The notes: a model not told the origin generated them from the letters alone. A DNA stretch of 64,000 nucleotides from Spongospora subterranea f. sp. subterranea (GCA_049724395.1 JAUGWO010000057.1:1-64000); one strand, 5' to 3'; counted from the first letter of the stretch, positions 43,564-54,576 are shown. Translations and numbers: made by a program.

Positions 43564-44217
43564 TCAAGAAATTTCAATGCGCTTCGGTTCTTCCTTCTGT
43601 TTAGGTTCTTTTGGAATTGTCAATATCAGCATTCCTTTCTCGTACTTTGCTTGTATTTGGTCGCTGTTGATGTTTTCAGGAAGTCGAATGGTTCTGGTTA
43701 TACGGCCGTACTGTCTCTCGCTCCAGTGAACCTGGCCTCGGTCGCCGTCGCTCTTGATTTCGTTATTCACAGAAACAGACAGACTGTTTTTGCCAACGCT
43801 GACGTCAATATTATTCTTGGGGATTCCTGGCACTTCAACTGTGACTTCGTAGCCCGTGTCTTTTTCCGTCAGTTCCATGCGAATAGCGCTGAGAACCAGT
43901 TTTCCTGAGCTAATCAAATCTTCTTCTAAACCCTGAAGGAGAAGGTTGAGTGCTTTCGGAACGGCAAGAGCTTTTGGCGTGGCGCCTGTGTAAAGCGTCG
44001 TTTCAAACGAATCCGCGCATTGAAGAAATGATAATGCAAAGATCACAGCAAGCGAAGCTAAGATCGCCTTCTCCCAATTCATCTTCTTTCTTGAGTTGGG
44101 AATTGACGCAAGATTGTCGGTTGGTTGAACAGTTTCCGTATTCAACTCCCACAGGAAGTTTCTAGCCACATGTTTATGAACTGGCGTGGTTTGTTTGTTA
44201 TCTCCGAGAGAATTCAT
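43564..44217 (-). CDS. Small heat-shock protein (Hsp20), possibly secretory
   Basis: A single exon. An alpha-crystallin domain fills the C-terminal half: IRMELTEKDTGYEVTVEVPG, then IDVSVGKNSLSVSVNNE, WSERQYGRITRTIRLPENI and KGMLILTIPKE. The usual C-terminal I-x-I is seen as IEIS. The full frame has 217 residues, but an internal Met at residue 46 (44082) begins MNWEKAILASLAVIFALSFL, a good signal peptide ending CADS. Starting there gives 172 residues and an ER or secreted chaperone. Which start is used cannot be decided; the N-terminal 45 residues are polar and may be 5' leader. Confidence 0.85.
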   Translation of the reverse strand: MNSLGDNKQTTPVHKHVARNFLWELNTETVQPTDNLASIPNSRKKMNWEKAILASLAVIFALSFLQCADSFETTLYTGATPKALAVPKALNLLLQGLEEDLISSGKLVLSAIRMELTEKDTGYEVTVEVPGIPKNNIDVSVGKNSLSVSVNNEIKSDGDRGQVHWSERQYGRITRTIRLPENINSDQIQAKYEKGMLILTIPKEPKQKEEPKRIEIS

Positions 44218-44455
44218 TGATGTACATCAGGATAATCGCGGCATCCCTCTCGTCCAGTATTTGCCGACTGGTGACGAAACCGAGCAGACCAAATCATAAT
44301 AAACTCGCGAGACGCTCAAAAATAACACATACACTGTTTCGTTTGTTCACCAGCACTAAGTTGCAAATATCGGGACGCCAGCCCAAACATGGGATTTTTC
44401 AGGAATACAAGCTGAAATAAAAATATGTTTTTGAAGTTTAGTCAAAATTGTGACG

Positions 44456-44998
44456 TCACACATTCGTTTCAACTGCTTCCAATTCCACATTTTGATATTC
44501 ACAAATATTATCAAGCACGAAATTTTTAGGAAATGGCCACACTTTCTTCTCTGATGCCATATACGTTGCCAAGCTAAACGCGGATATTATTCCTTTCAAG
44601 ACCGATGCTTCTCTTTCGATGACGATTAGATGATGAACCTTTTTGTGGACCATCAAGTTTGCAGCCACGTCCACGTCCATGTCGGTGTCCACAATAGTTA
44701 GAGCCCTAGTAGGATCTAAAGCCGACTTGATCGGTGAGCTTAGATCATGCTTTAAAACCCATCTCAACTAAAACCGTTTACGCTAAATGAAACACGATAA
44801 TATCTGCAGCTATCATACCACATCAGTTTTCGTCAAGATTGCCAACGGCTTCCGAGTTTGCACGTCATCCGTGTCCGTAATGGCGACAGACGAGCATTGG
44901 TAATACAGCATTTGCTCAATCATCGTGCGAATACTGTCTTTCTCAAGCAGGCACAGAACGGCGGGTCCGCCGGTCATCACATCACCAATAACCGTCAT
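44456..44998 (-). CDS. CBS-pair domain protein
   Basis: Exons 44998-44819 and 44767-44456 join in phase (51-nt intron) into 163 residues. The first CBS motif runs MTVIGDVMTGGPAVLCLLEK to AILTKTDVLRWVLKHD. The second contains ALTIVDTDMDVDVAANLMVH then KKVHHLIVIER and GIISAFSLATYMA. Paired CBS domains bind adenine nucleotides or similar ligands and regulate partners, or act alone as redox or energy sensors. The ATG at 44998 is the first that directly precedes the domain; an upstream exon is possible. It shares its 5' flank with the divergent coiled-coil gene. Confidence 0.82.
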
Positions 44999-45225
44999 AG
45001 TTATCGATTCACAAATATGCTGATAACCAGCGCCAGACGCAGATTCCAACCCGCTCTCGGACCGCGAGCTTCATCGAATATTCCAGTGCGGGTTGCCGAG
45101 AACGTTGGACATGTACACGTTATAATGACGTTCAGGTTTTGACGATACACAGTATATGGGACCGGGTAACCTGTATATGACACCTGTATATCCCATACTA
45201 CACCCACGACATAGAGATATTATGG

Positions 45226-46988
45226 ATGGGACACCCGTTTCCCGCCATTAACCAAATGGGCGTGACAGCTAAACCACCAGCTCGCCCAGCACGTCGGAGC
45301 AAACCCAAGACGCCTGGCGATGCGCCCGTCTCCCGTCAATACTGCACCATTTCCGCCACTGCTCTCAGCAGCTTGATCGAACAGCAAACGGCTACAAATG
45401 CTTCTTCAACAATTAGCGAAAGCCCGCAAAACCAATCCACATTCAGGACAAGTCAGAAGCATGAAGTGGAGCAGATATCGCAACAGAGTACTGGTAATCA
45501 ACAGAAAACTGGTAATTAGTTATAGTGCTTTGAAAATTGAGTTTTGAGTCTGCGGATTTGCTAGTTTCGGAACCTCCTCGGCGTGCTGAATTAACGCGAC
45601 TTGACAAAATCGACGAGAACAACGAGTACCAGGATAAAGGGGCAAACAATACGAACAATAGCGTGCAAAGCGGCAGCGCTGGTATCCATTTACCAGCGAT
45701 CCATGCACTTTCGGCAACAACGAAACCGAGAGATGAATTCGCTAATAACCGACTGAAATCTACCAGAGGCTGTGCGCTGGTTCATGAGGATGAATTTGAA
45801 AAACGTGCTAGGCAGAAGGCTCTTCTCAAGGAGCAGATCGAAGAAAGAAAACGAGCTAAGCAGCTTGAGGAAGAAAAGCAGGCTCGAATCATTCGCGAAG
45901 AAGATGAACGAGTTCAAACCGAGTTACGCATCCTTCAAAAGAGATGGGAGCAAGAGATAGAAAATGAGCGGCTTCAAGCAGTAAAAAAACGCGAGCGAGA
46001 CAGAGAATGGCTCCAAGTTTCTAAAAAGGTTTCAGCAGAAACAACGCAACCTCCTCCTCAAACATCTCCAGTACCGGTTTTATTAACACCGGCAGATCGC
46101 ATACAACCTATGCCGTCGTCCCACAGACATCAGAAAGCTCAGAGTTCTGCCGCCGACGTAAAGCCAGCTCACAATGTCTCTTTGACAGGCGCTACTCCTC
46201 CATCGCAAGCACCAATCGGCGTTTCGGAAATGGTCGCCCTGCGTCCAAATTTTGCTGCTGTTCCACGAAATCCTGCTCCATCAAAGGAGCTACTGGATTT
46301 AGGAAATTTATGCAAAAGACTGCTGATTGAACAAGAACAGTTCAAGAAGGAATTGCTGGAGCAGAAGATGCAGACGAAAACGGTGAAGCAACAAAAAGCT
46401 GCAAATGAGGCATTGACTGAGCAAATTCATGATCTGCAAGCTCAGATATACTCGCTCACATCTCATGACAGAGCCAAGGCTCGCGTTCGTGAGCATCGCC
46501 GCAAGGAAAATGCATCCGAACCCGGTGCTGAAGGGCGACGGTGCGACATACAGCGCGAAAAACCCAGCAGAAATCTCGACAAAGAAGGATCGACCTCGGT
46601 GCCAGGCAGGGCAAGAGCGGCACCTTCACGCAAGCGAGGCTCATGGGCTACTCGTAGTAAAGCTGGCGCTCCAGCACCCCGAGCAAGCGTTTCAATGGTA
46701 GCGGCGGGGGTGCAGGAAAAAGGAGAAGAACCTGAGCTGGAAGATGACTTGGAGCTAGGAAGTTCTACCAAGCTGATATATCCAGGTGATTCACTCTGGG
46801 ATATGTCGGATAGTGATATAGGTGCATTTCCACCAAATCCCAAAATTTATTCAGCGCTAGAGAAACCGAACAATCCACCACGGGGAAATAAATCAGGAAG
46901 GCGTAAACTACTGCTAACGCAAACCCTACCGACACGATCAAGGCTTAAACCAGTAATTGCCATTCCGCGTCGCAGCGCCCGCATATAG
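45226..46988 (+). CDS. Coiled-coil protein, CSPP1/CCDC66-like
   Basis: Exons 45226-45511 and 45565-46988 join in phase across a 53-nt intron, giving 569 residues. After a polar N-terminus, a long charged helix (KRARQKALLKEQIEERKRAK then LEEEKQARIIREEDERVQTE) matches the arrangement in ciliary CSPP1/CCDC66 proteins. A second coiled coil lies near residue 350-400 (LIEQEQFKKELLEQKMQTK). The C-terminus is basic and ends RRSARI. If the homology holds, it would localise to centrosome or flagellar axoneme, implying a flagellated stage. That is inference from one segment. Confidence 0.6.
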
Positions 46989-47155
46989 GAAATACACCAG
47001 TTAGATCAACCACGTGAGAACGAGAAGGAATGGCGTCTAATCACAATAAATTTACTCATTATCTGCAATAATCGATGAACTTCGATGAAATGTTGGGGCG
47101 AATAGGAAGTGATGTGAGCGTGCCGGGGAGGCCGAGCAACGGACTCTCACCGTAA

Positions 47156-47289
47156 CAGTGTACCCAATGTTGTTCGGCCTCCCAGTGTAACTCAACAGTG
47201 TACCCAATGTTGTTCGGCCTCCCAGTGTAACTCAACAGTGTACCCTATGTTGTTCGGCCTCCCAGTGTAACTCAACAGTGTACCCAATA
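47156..47289 (+). repeat. 40-bp tandem repeat, 3.3 copies
   Basis: The unit starts CAGTGTACCCAATGTTGTTC and continues GGCCTCCCAGTGTAACTCAA; three full units and a 14-bp remnant. A nearby upstream segment at 47125-47141 (GGGGAGGCCGAGCAACG) is the near reverse complement of the unit's core, so the array could form a hairpin with it. It sits about 120 bp before the CDC5 start codon. Confidence 0.95.
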
Positions 47290-47409
47290 CATTAGTGTAC
47301 ACGGATTCCGTCTACGGTCCTCGGCTCCACACCTCTCATTAAGAGAGGCCCCCGACTTCAATCTCCTTTTCAGTCGTCATCGACGTGAACTGATCTCTGG
47401 TTGGGCGAG

Positions 47410-49650
47410 ATGAGGTTCGTTCGGAAGGGCGGAATCTGGAAGAACACCGAAGATGAGATCCTCAAGGTCGCCGTGATGAAGTATGGCAAGAACCAATGGG
47501 CGCGCATATCGTCTTTGCTGGTTCGAAAATCCGCAAAACAGTGCAAAGCACGGTGGTATGAATGGCTGGATCCTTCTGTCAAGAAAACAGAATGGAGTCG
47601 CGAAGAAGAAGAAAAACTCCTACATCTCGCTAAGATAATGCCATCGCAATGGCGAAGTATTGCAACCATTGTTGGCAGGACCTCGACGCAGTGCCTCGAG
47701 CATTATGGCCAATTATTAGATCAAGCACAAGCTTTAGACCATAGCGAATCGGCGGATGCCAAATCCGAAACAGTTAGGCGACTTCGCCCTGGTGACATAG
47801 ATGCCCATCCTGAGTCGAAACCAGCACGACCCGATCCGATTGACATGGACGAAGACGAAAAAGAGATGTTGTCGGAGGCTAGAGCCCGTTTAGCGAATAC
47901 AAAGGGAAAAAAAGCGAAACGGAAGGCTCGAGAAAAACAGTTAGAAGAGGCTAGGCGGTTGGCTACACTACAGAAGCGGCGTGAATTAAAGGCGGCAGGT
48001 ATTGAGTTCAAGGGGCCACCACGACCGTCCAAAAACAAAAACAAACGCAAGGAAATGGATTACAATACAGAGATTCCGCTGGAAAGACGAGTACCACGAG
48101 GATTTTTCGACACAAGCGATGAAGATCAAGCTATGAAGAAGTTGAGGTCAGCGGAAGTATTCATTGGGAAAACGTTGACGGAATTGGATGGTAAGCGACG
48201 CGATGCTATCGAAGAACAAGAACGTAAGAAGGATGCTAAAAGACAGGAGTTGATGAAGAAGCACGATCTTCCCTCTTACATTGCGCAAATCAACAAGCTT
48301 AACGACCCTCAATTGTCAAGACCCCGGCCAACACTGTCCTTGCCAGCTCCTCAGATAACGGATAAGGAACTTCGTGGTCTTTCATCGTTAGGAGTCCTCG
48401 GCGATGGTACCCCTGTATCGCGTGGGTTAAGTCAGACCTATAGAGGCCCATCAGCTACGCCAACACCGATGCGCACACCAGCTCCCGCTATTGGGACGGA
48501 TTCACTCGTTATGGAAGCCCAGAATTTATTGGCGCTGGAAAGATCGCAAACTCCCTTAACTGGTGGTGAGAACGCCTATTTACATCCTAGTGATTTCAGC
48601 GCGGCCACGCCCAAGCACAAGAGCTTTCACACACCAAATACACTAGCTATCGCTGGTGGTACCACCCCCTCGCTCCCAGGTGCTACACCCTCCTCGCAAG
48701 TTCAGAGGACTCCCAGGCGTGATGCATTCAACATCAACGTCGTTGCTGGTGATGAATATGAGTCGACGCCAAATCTTGAAAACCATCAATCAAGAATCAT
48801 CTCTGAACAGCTCCGGGGTTCATTTCATTCGCTTCCCAAGGCAAACAACGAGTTTGCCCTTGTTATTCAGGATGCCGTCGAAGATGATACAGTTTCTGAG
48901 GCTGTTGACACAATAGTGCCTGATGCCGATGACGTCCGCCGGTGGGACGTAGAGGAGAAGACTAAACTCTGGACAATTGCCTTCAAGAGCATGTCTACAG
49001 TCTTGCAACGTCCTGAACTGCCTCGGCCAGCTTCGTTCAATGCCGACATCCCCGTTTCATTTTCCCCCAATGCGGACTTTGACATCGAGAGCGAGATTCA
49101 TCAGGAAATGCTGTCAAAGGTCCAGCACGACTTAACTATCCATCCAAGTGGCAGGAAGCCAGACCCAAGCGACTCCGGCCAGCCCGTATTCCCATACACG
49201 TTGGAACAAATCAGTATTGCCCGGGACATCGTTGAATCGGAGGCTGGAGAGTTCGACGAGCTCACCGAGGTTTCGGAAATCGCCAATGCGAGTCCTGCTG
49301 TGGTAACCCAGGACATGATTCCGAGCCTCATCGACTACTTGGATAATCGAGAAAAGACAATCGGAAAAATCGAAGCTCGATTAGCTAGCCACATATCTGG
49401 GTTACATCATCAAGGGAAATCGCTACGGATTCAACTATCGCAAACGCACCGTGATCTTGAACAATCGGCCCTTGATCTGGACTGTTTCAAGATGCTGGCG
49501 GATATGGAAGCAGTCGCTATCCCAGACAGAATTCGCTTGTTATCCACGGAGGTAGAAGACGTTGTGAATCTGGAAGAGTCCCTGCAACAGGAGTACAGAA
49601 GTCTCGACGAACAGTATTCTCAACTGTGCAAACCTACGTCTGTATGTTGA
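47410..49650 (+). CDS. CDC5L: CDC5/Cef1 Myb-type splicing factor
   Basis: A single uninterrupted exon of 746 residues. Two Myb repeats open the protein: RKGGIWKNTEDEILKVAVMK with WARISSLL, then WSREEEEKLLHLAKIMPSQW with GRTSTQCLEHY. The conserved CDC5 middle follows: LSEARARLANTKGKKAKRKA, IEFKGPPRPSKNK, DYNTEIPLERRVPRGFFDTS. A TP-rich region (ATPTPMRTPAPAIG) and helical C-terminus complete the family plan. It is a core member of the Prp19/NTC complex needed for pre-mRNA splicing. The ATG at 47410 precedes the MRFVRKGG motif; the usual protein starts at the same place. Lack of introns contrasts with most neighbours. Confidence 0.95.
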   Translation: MRFVRKGGIWKNTEDEILKVAVMKYGKNQWARISSLLVRKSAKQCKARWYEWLDPSVKKTEWSREEEEKLLHLAKIMPSQWRSIATIVGRTSTQCLEHYGQLLDQAQALDHSESADAKSETVRRLRPGDIDAHPESKPARPDPIDMDEDEKEMLSEARARLANTKGKKAKRKAREKQLEEARRLATLQKRRELKAAGIEFKGPPRPSKNKNKRKEMDYNTEIPLERRVPRGFFDTSDEDQAMKKLRSAEVFIGKTLTELDGKRRDAIEEQERKKDAKRQELMKKHDLPSYIAQINKLNDPQLSRPRPTLSLPAPQITDKELRGLSSLGVLGDGTPVSRGLSQTYRGPSATPTPMRTPAPAIGTDSLVMEAQNLLALERSQTPLTGGENAYLHPSDFSAATPKHKSFHTPNTLAIAGGTTPSLPGATPSSQVQRTPRRDAFNINVVAGDEYESTPNLENHQSRIISEQLRGSFHSLPKANNEFALVIQDAVEDDTVSEAVDTIVPDADDVRRWDVEEKTKLWTIAFKSMSTVLQRPELPRPASFNADIPVSFSPNADFDIESEIHQEMLSKVQHDLTIHPSGRKPDPSDSGQPVFPYTLEQISIARDIVESEAGEFDELTEVSEIANASPAVVTQDMIPSLIDYLDNREKTIGKIEARLASHISGLHHQGKSLRIQLSQTHRDLEQSALDLDCFKMLADMEAVAIPDRIRLLSTEVEDVVNLEESLQQEYRSLDEQYSQLCKPTSVC

Positions 49651-49839
49651 ATATATTATGGCTGTATTGATTTTAGTTTGAACGAACTCACTACAAACTT
49701 TCTCGCAATTTCTGGTATAGGAACTCAAGAATACTAAGTTGGTAATAAGCGAAAACTAACAGATCTTCAACAAACGATGATTGATTAACCAAAACTGAGC
49801 AGCCCCTGCTTAAACGCTTTAGCAGCTTACTGCAGCATC

Positions 49840-52060
49840 ATAGCAATAGTGATTTGATATCGGAAGGCAACGCTGGGGGGACATCCACTGCTAACAGTTT
49901 TGCATAGCACGATATGAACTCGTCTGGTAGAATCTATGCACCGCATCGGTCTAATTTGACGAGCAATTCTCAGAACAGGTCGCACACATCGGCAGTGCTC
50001 CTCTCGTGCCAACGACCTGCACGGAAAATTCCCATGGGAATCATTTTTTCTTCTTCTTAGCAGGCTGCAACGTTGCCTTGATTGTTTCCGCCGTTTGTCA
50101 GGTAACGGACGACGCTGCCGCCTGGACGGTATGGGCTGACTTTCAATTCATTGATCATCGCTCGACGATGATCAACATGTGCTCGAAATGTGTCGATTCG
50201 CTCGAAGATTGAAATCGGGTATGTCGTCCGTTGATACTCAACCAATGAATGCCATCGTAGGACTGGTCGCGTCATCCCATCGTGATATAAACGGCGACTG
50301 TGCACGAACATGTGGCCTGAGAAATGGGCTCTGCAATTGATAGAATAGATCACAGCTTCCTTATCCCCGACAATCATGTTTCGAACGGGCTTTTCTATCA
50401 TCTGTGATTCATTGCTGTCGCCAACCGGACATGCGATGTGTAGCAGTACGGGATGAGATGATGTCTCGGAATAATAACGACGTGTTCCGGCGCAGCAAAA
50501 TTCCTGGCCGACATTGCTGAGGTTTTCGCTAAGAACGGTCTGAGGACGAAACGGCCTCAACCGGTTTGTTGGTCATGCGCTCGTCTGTGAATATAATTCC
50601 ACAGGGAGAGTTGTGCTGGAAAAACAAGCTTCCAGAGACTCTTGCACAAACCGCTTGCATTATGGTGGTGGACACTTGAGTGAAGAGCTCACTGACGGCA
50701 CCGGTTTCAGGCGCTGCCGGGAACCGGGCAGAAATCCGATCCACATCGCAATTCGAAGGACGTCTTGATTTGAACGAAGCAGGACATCCATCACAGAGAG
50801 TGCTTTCTACGGAGCCATACAGGTTGTGCTCGTCAGTTTCTGGTTTTCCGAGGACGGTAGTACACCAGTTCAATCGCGCCCTCCTTCGCCTCCAGTAACA
50901 CCATAACTTTCCGAAGGTGATCGATCTCTGCAACCTCTGGCAACCCGCCGAGAATCGCCAATCAGGCCGCAGGAATGTATCGGTGGCGACTTTCAATCCC
51001 GCGCTCCGAAAGCTACATCGCTGAGTGTCTAGACCACTCTTACAGATACGTGCTACAGGCGGGATTGGATTATTCCATGGCCTTATAGGGATGCCACTTC
51101 GGTATGCTCAAGGCTGCGTCGAAGAAAGACGCCAATGATGGATGCCCTCCTGATACAACGGATGAGCTGGTCACGCGCACGAAGCGTGTCGGCAGACCCA
51201 AGGGGGCACGGAACTTGCAGCCAGGCATCACTTCCGACATGGATGCCAAAATTATCAAGGATTCAAGGCCATCAACACATGCGCGATGGATAATGGCCTG
51301 ATTGGCTAATCAGTACGTTGAAAATGCGGCGGGTTGTCAGAGGTTGCAGACACTCGATCACCTTCGGAAAGTTATGGTGTTATTAGAGGCGAAAGAGTAT
51401 GATTGGGCTCGATTTGGACTGGTGCACTACCGTACCGTCCTCGGGAAACTGGCGAACACGACCTGTATGGCTTCGTAGAAAACAATCTCTGTCATGGATG
51501 TCCTGCTTTATTCGATTTCAAGACGTCCTTCGAATCGCAATGTGGATCGCATTTCTGCCCGACTCGGTTCATAGATGATTCAAAAGCCCATTCGAAACAT
51601 GATTGTCGGGGATAAGGAGTACGTCCTGGCCGCTGTGATCTATTCTGTCAACCACAAAACCCACTCAGGCCACATGTTCGTGCGCGGCCGACCTTGATGA
51701 CGAGACAAAGTCCAACGATGGCATTCATTGGCGGAGTATCAACGGACGACATACCCGATCTCGCACATCTGGTATCTTCGAGCCAGTCGAGACATTGCCA
51801 ATACCCTGTTCATCGTCGTCGAGCGATGATCAATCATGTGAAAGTCAGACCAAACCGTCCAAGCGGCAGCATCGTACATCAACTCCCGTTCAAACGGCGG
51901 AACAGTAAAGGCGAAGTTGCTGCCTGCCAAAAAGAAGCAACAAAAAGGTATCCGATGGGCATTTCTGTGCAGATCTTCGGCACGAGAGGAGCATTGCCGA
52001 CATGCGCGAGTTGTGCCAAAAAATAGGGCGCGGCAACAATAGAATTGTGCATCGAAAATT
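49840..52060. mobile_element. Two inverted copies of an unrecognised mobile element
   Basis: The minus strand at 50996-50057 and the plus strand at 51290-52026 encode related, broken proteins. Shared segments include GCQRLQ, RPSN-DVDRISAR, KP-RNMIVGDKE, an SGHMFV block, and HRRAMIN-KV near the ends. Both copies carry stops and shifts. The plus copy is preceded by an AT-hook-like RVGRPKGARN (51200). The minus copy reads AVIYSINCRAHFSGHMFV then RRLYHDGMTRP, which resembles the His-containing region of ubiquitin-hydrolase-fold proteases seen in some eukaryotic transposons; this is inference. No terminal repeats were found. The two arms form a large imperfect palindrome centred near 51150. Confidence 0.6.
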
Positions 52061-52575
52061 GACCGATGCAGTTCATAATCTCTATCAATCCAATTTTATA
52101 CCTTACTAATGGAACTTGTTTGCAGTAAATGTCGCCCCAACAGATGATGTCGCTGCCTTTCGATATCAAATAACTTTTTGATAGGATGCTGCAGTCAACC
52201 GCTAGGGCGTTTTCAGGGGCTCCTCAGTTTCGCTTGATAGATCATCGGTTTTGTCGAAGATCTGTACGTTTTCGCTGTGTCTCGATTGGCTCTGATGTAC
52301 CAGAAACCTTGGCTAGACAATGGGCCTCAACCATCACTTTCGTATCGTCTATATCAATCATTTACCAACGAACCATTACTTGAGTTTTCGTTCACACCAA
52401 GAGAAAACTGGGTGAGTTCGTACTAAATACACAGTGTATTTATCTGTCTGTAGAGTGTGTTAAATACCATCTATTTCTTGAGTTCCTCAAATGAAATACT
52501 ACCATCTGTTGTGAGTTGAATTCCTGCATTTGTTGGCCATGTGTTTATCTGAAAGATATTAAGAATTAATATTCA

Positions 52576-54576
52576 CTAATTTTTTGGTTTGAATCGACGT
52601 CTCCAGTTTTCCAGCTCATCCATGATATGCTGTGTGACGCTTGGGGAACATCCTGCTTCCCTTGCGGAAGCGATGTCTCGTTCTTCAATTGTCACTGCGT
52701 TGATGTCACGTCCAAGCGCGCACAGTCCCGCCTTTTGCACCAACGACATCAGGTCGGCACCTGTAAACCCATCCGTCGATTCGGCCAGCGCCTGTTCGTC
52801 GATCCGCCCATCAATGGCGACTTTCGATCGCAGACGGCGAATAATGGCGAGACGTCCGACTAGATCTGGAGGGGGAACCAGCAGCACACGGTCGAATCGG
52901 CCAGGGCGCAACAGCCCTTGGTCGATCATGTCGGGGCGATTGGTGGCGGCCAAGATGAACACGTTGGCTGGGCTGGAGTCCATCTCCGACAGCAATTGCA
53001 CCAACAACGTACTACTCGTCCCCGTTTCCCGTACGCCGAACATGGCCTGGAACTCGTCGAAGAACACGACACAGGGCGCGGCTGACTTGGCCTTGACGAA
53101 GACGCCCCTGAGATAGGCTTCAGACGCGCCGACCTCGCATTTAATCAGGTCGGAGATCGAAACCGACACGAAGTTGCAGCACGACTCTGTGGCGACAGCT
53201 TTGGCGAGCATGGTTTTACCGGTTCCGGGTGGCCCATAAAGCAAACAGCCTTTGATTGGATGGATTCCTAAACGGGCGAAGGCGTCGGCATTCTCGAGCG
53301 GCAACTGCACGAACTCGCGAAGCCGTTGCTTGGTCTGGGCGAGTCCACCGATATCGTCCCAGTGAGTATTCGGAATCGACACGGCCGAGTCTGCCAACGC
53401 CAATGGCGGCACCGAGCCGATGGCGGCATCGAAGGCGGATGCGGTGATCGTCGACTGTGGACAATGAGCGCGAGCACGATTACAGATCGCGATGATGTCG
53501 GCGATCGTGTGTGCTTGCATCATGATCGCGACCCTGGCCAGGTTGACGTCGGGGGCGATGGGCGAGCCCAGCTGGTCGTGAATGAGGTGGATTACGGAAT
53601 CGGTGCTGGAGGGCAGACCCAGCTGGATCCGATCGTGAAATCGCGTGAGGATCTCCGGGTGGATCAGCGACGACGATGGCGCGATCACGAGCAGATTGGC
53701 GGGAGGGTTGGCAATCACGCTGCACATCGCCAGCATCAGCGGGCGAAGATCGCCGGACAGGTCGACGGCGGGAGGGAACACCGCAGGGAGGTCGGAGAAC
53801 GAGACGACGCCACCGAGCGATGACGCCGTGCTCATCTCGAACAGGAACGCGTCCTTGTACGATAAGAATCGATGCGATAATACGCTGGCGAACGAGATAT
53901 CGATGTGGAACAAACCCGACTGTAATGACAGTTCGCGGATTCGTTGGAATTTTCCGTTCCCCGGCGGAGAATGAAGGAAGACGCTGCGGATTGGCTGAGC
54001 CCACGATGGAGCTGGCGATGAATCGGAAAGCGACAGCGATGAGATCAACCGCTCTAGGCGATCCGAGCCGGATAGGGGAACCAGATTCGGAATACGACCG
54101 AAACGGGAGTGATTGAGACCGGCGCACGATAGCGATCGTGATTCACAACGATAGACGGGCGACGACGGGGAGAATTGACGACGGTCGACGGGGAACTGAG
54201 AACAATCGACGACGGCGTGAAGATACCGATGGTCGATATCGGGAAATGAGGGAAATTGCGTTGATGATGGATGAATGTGGTGGATTTCGATGGAATGGCG
54301 TTCTGGACAGATATATATATAGGTTGAGGGGGTGATTAAACCCCATAAACCAGGATCGACCCGCGATTTCATGTGACGACCGAACACGCATAATCGGCTG
54401 GACAGACCGGATGGCGACGTGAATTGCAGGTCGGCGTCCGTGTGCACCAGCGATCCGATGCCGAAATAGACGTGCTTGAAATAGGCCGATGATGGGAGGA
54501 TGTCAGGTTGATCACTGGCGATGATTAATACGTCCCATGGACAAACATCAGGGAATTTCCCATCGACCGACACCAT
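52576..54576 (-). CDS. AAA ATPase, AFG2/SPATA5-like with degenerate first domain
   Basis: An intronless gene of 666 residues with two AAA modules. The second is intact: WDDIGGLAQTKQRLREFVQL, Walker A YGPPGTGKTML, pore-type region, Walker B CVVFFDEFQAMFG, sensor 1 LAATNRPDMID, arginine fingers LLRPGRFDRVL and FTGADLMSLVQKAGLCAL. The first has SPPGNGKF in place of GPPGTGKT and no convincing Walker B Asp-Glu, so it should not hydrolyse ATP. The layout fits type II AAA proteins such as AFG2/SPATA5-SPATA5L1 or peroxisomal PEX1/PEX6. I favour the AFG2 group but cannot exclude PEX. The ATG at 54576 is in frame. Confidence 0.75.
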   Translation of the reverse strand: MVSVDGKFPDVCPWDVLIIASDQPDILPSSAYFKHVYFGIGSLVHTDADLQFTSPSGLSSRLCVFGRHMKSRVDPGLWGLITPSTYIYICPERHSIEIHHIHPSSTQFPSFPDIDHRYLHAVVDCSQFPVDRRQFSPSSPVYRCESRSLSCAGLNHSRFGRIPNLVPLSGSDRLERLISSLSLSDSSPAPSWAQPIRSVFLHSPPGNGKFQRIRELSLQSGLFHIDISFASVLSHRFLSYKDAFLFEMSTASSLGGVVSFSDLPAVFPPAVDLSGDLRPLMLAMCSVIANPPANLLVIAPSSSLIHPEILTRFHDRIQLGLPSSTDSVIHLIHDQLGSPIAPDVNLARVAIMMQAHTIADIIAICNRARAHCPQSTITASAFDAAIGSVPPLALADSAVSIPNTHWDDIGGLAQTKQRLREFVQLPLENADAFARLGIHPIKGCLLYGPPGTGKTMLAKAVATESCCNFVSVSISDLIKCEVGASEAYLRGVFVKAKSAAPCVVFFDEFQAMFGVRETGTSSTLLVQLLSEMDSSPANVFILAATNRPDMIDQGLLRPGRFDRVLLVPPPDLVGRLAIIRRLRSKVAIDGRIDEQALAESTDGFTGADLMSLVQKAGLCALGRDINAVTIEERDIASAREAGCSPSVTQHIMDELENWRRRFKPKN

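Noticed and set aside
49840-52060. Functional divergent gene pair
   Set aside because: The two proteins are related copies with stops and frame breaks, not two different genes.
53326-54116. Plus- and minus-strand frames of 146-215 codons rich in Arg and Asp
   Set aside because: They are alternative frames of the G+C-rich AAA gene; no domain is present.
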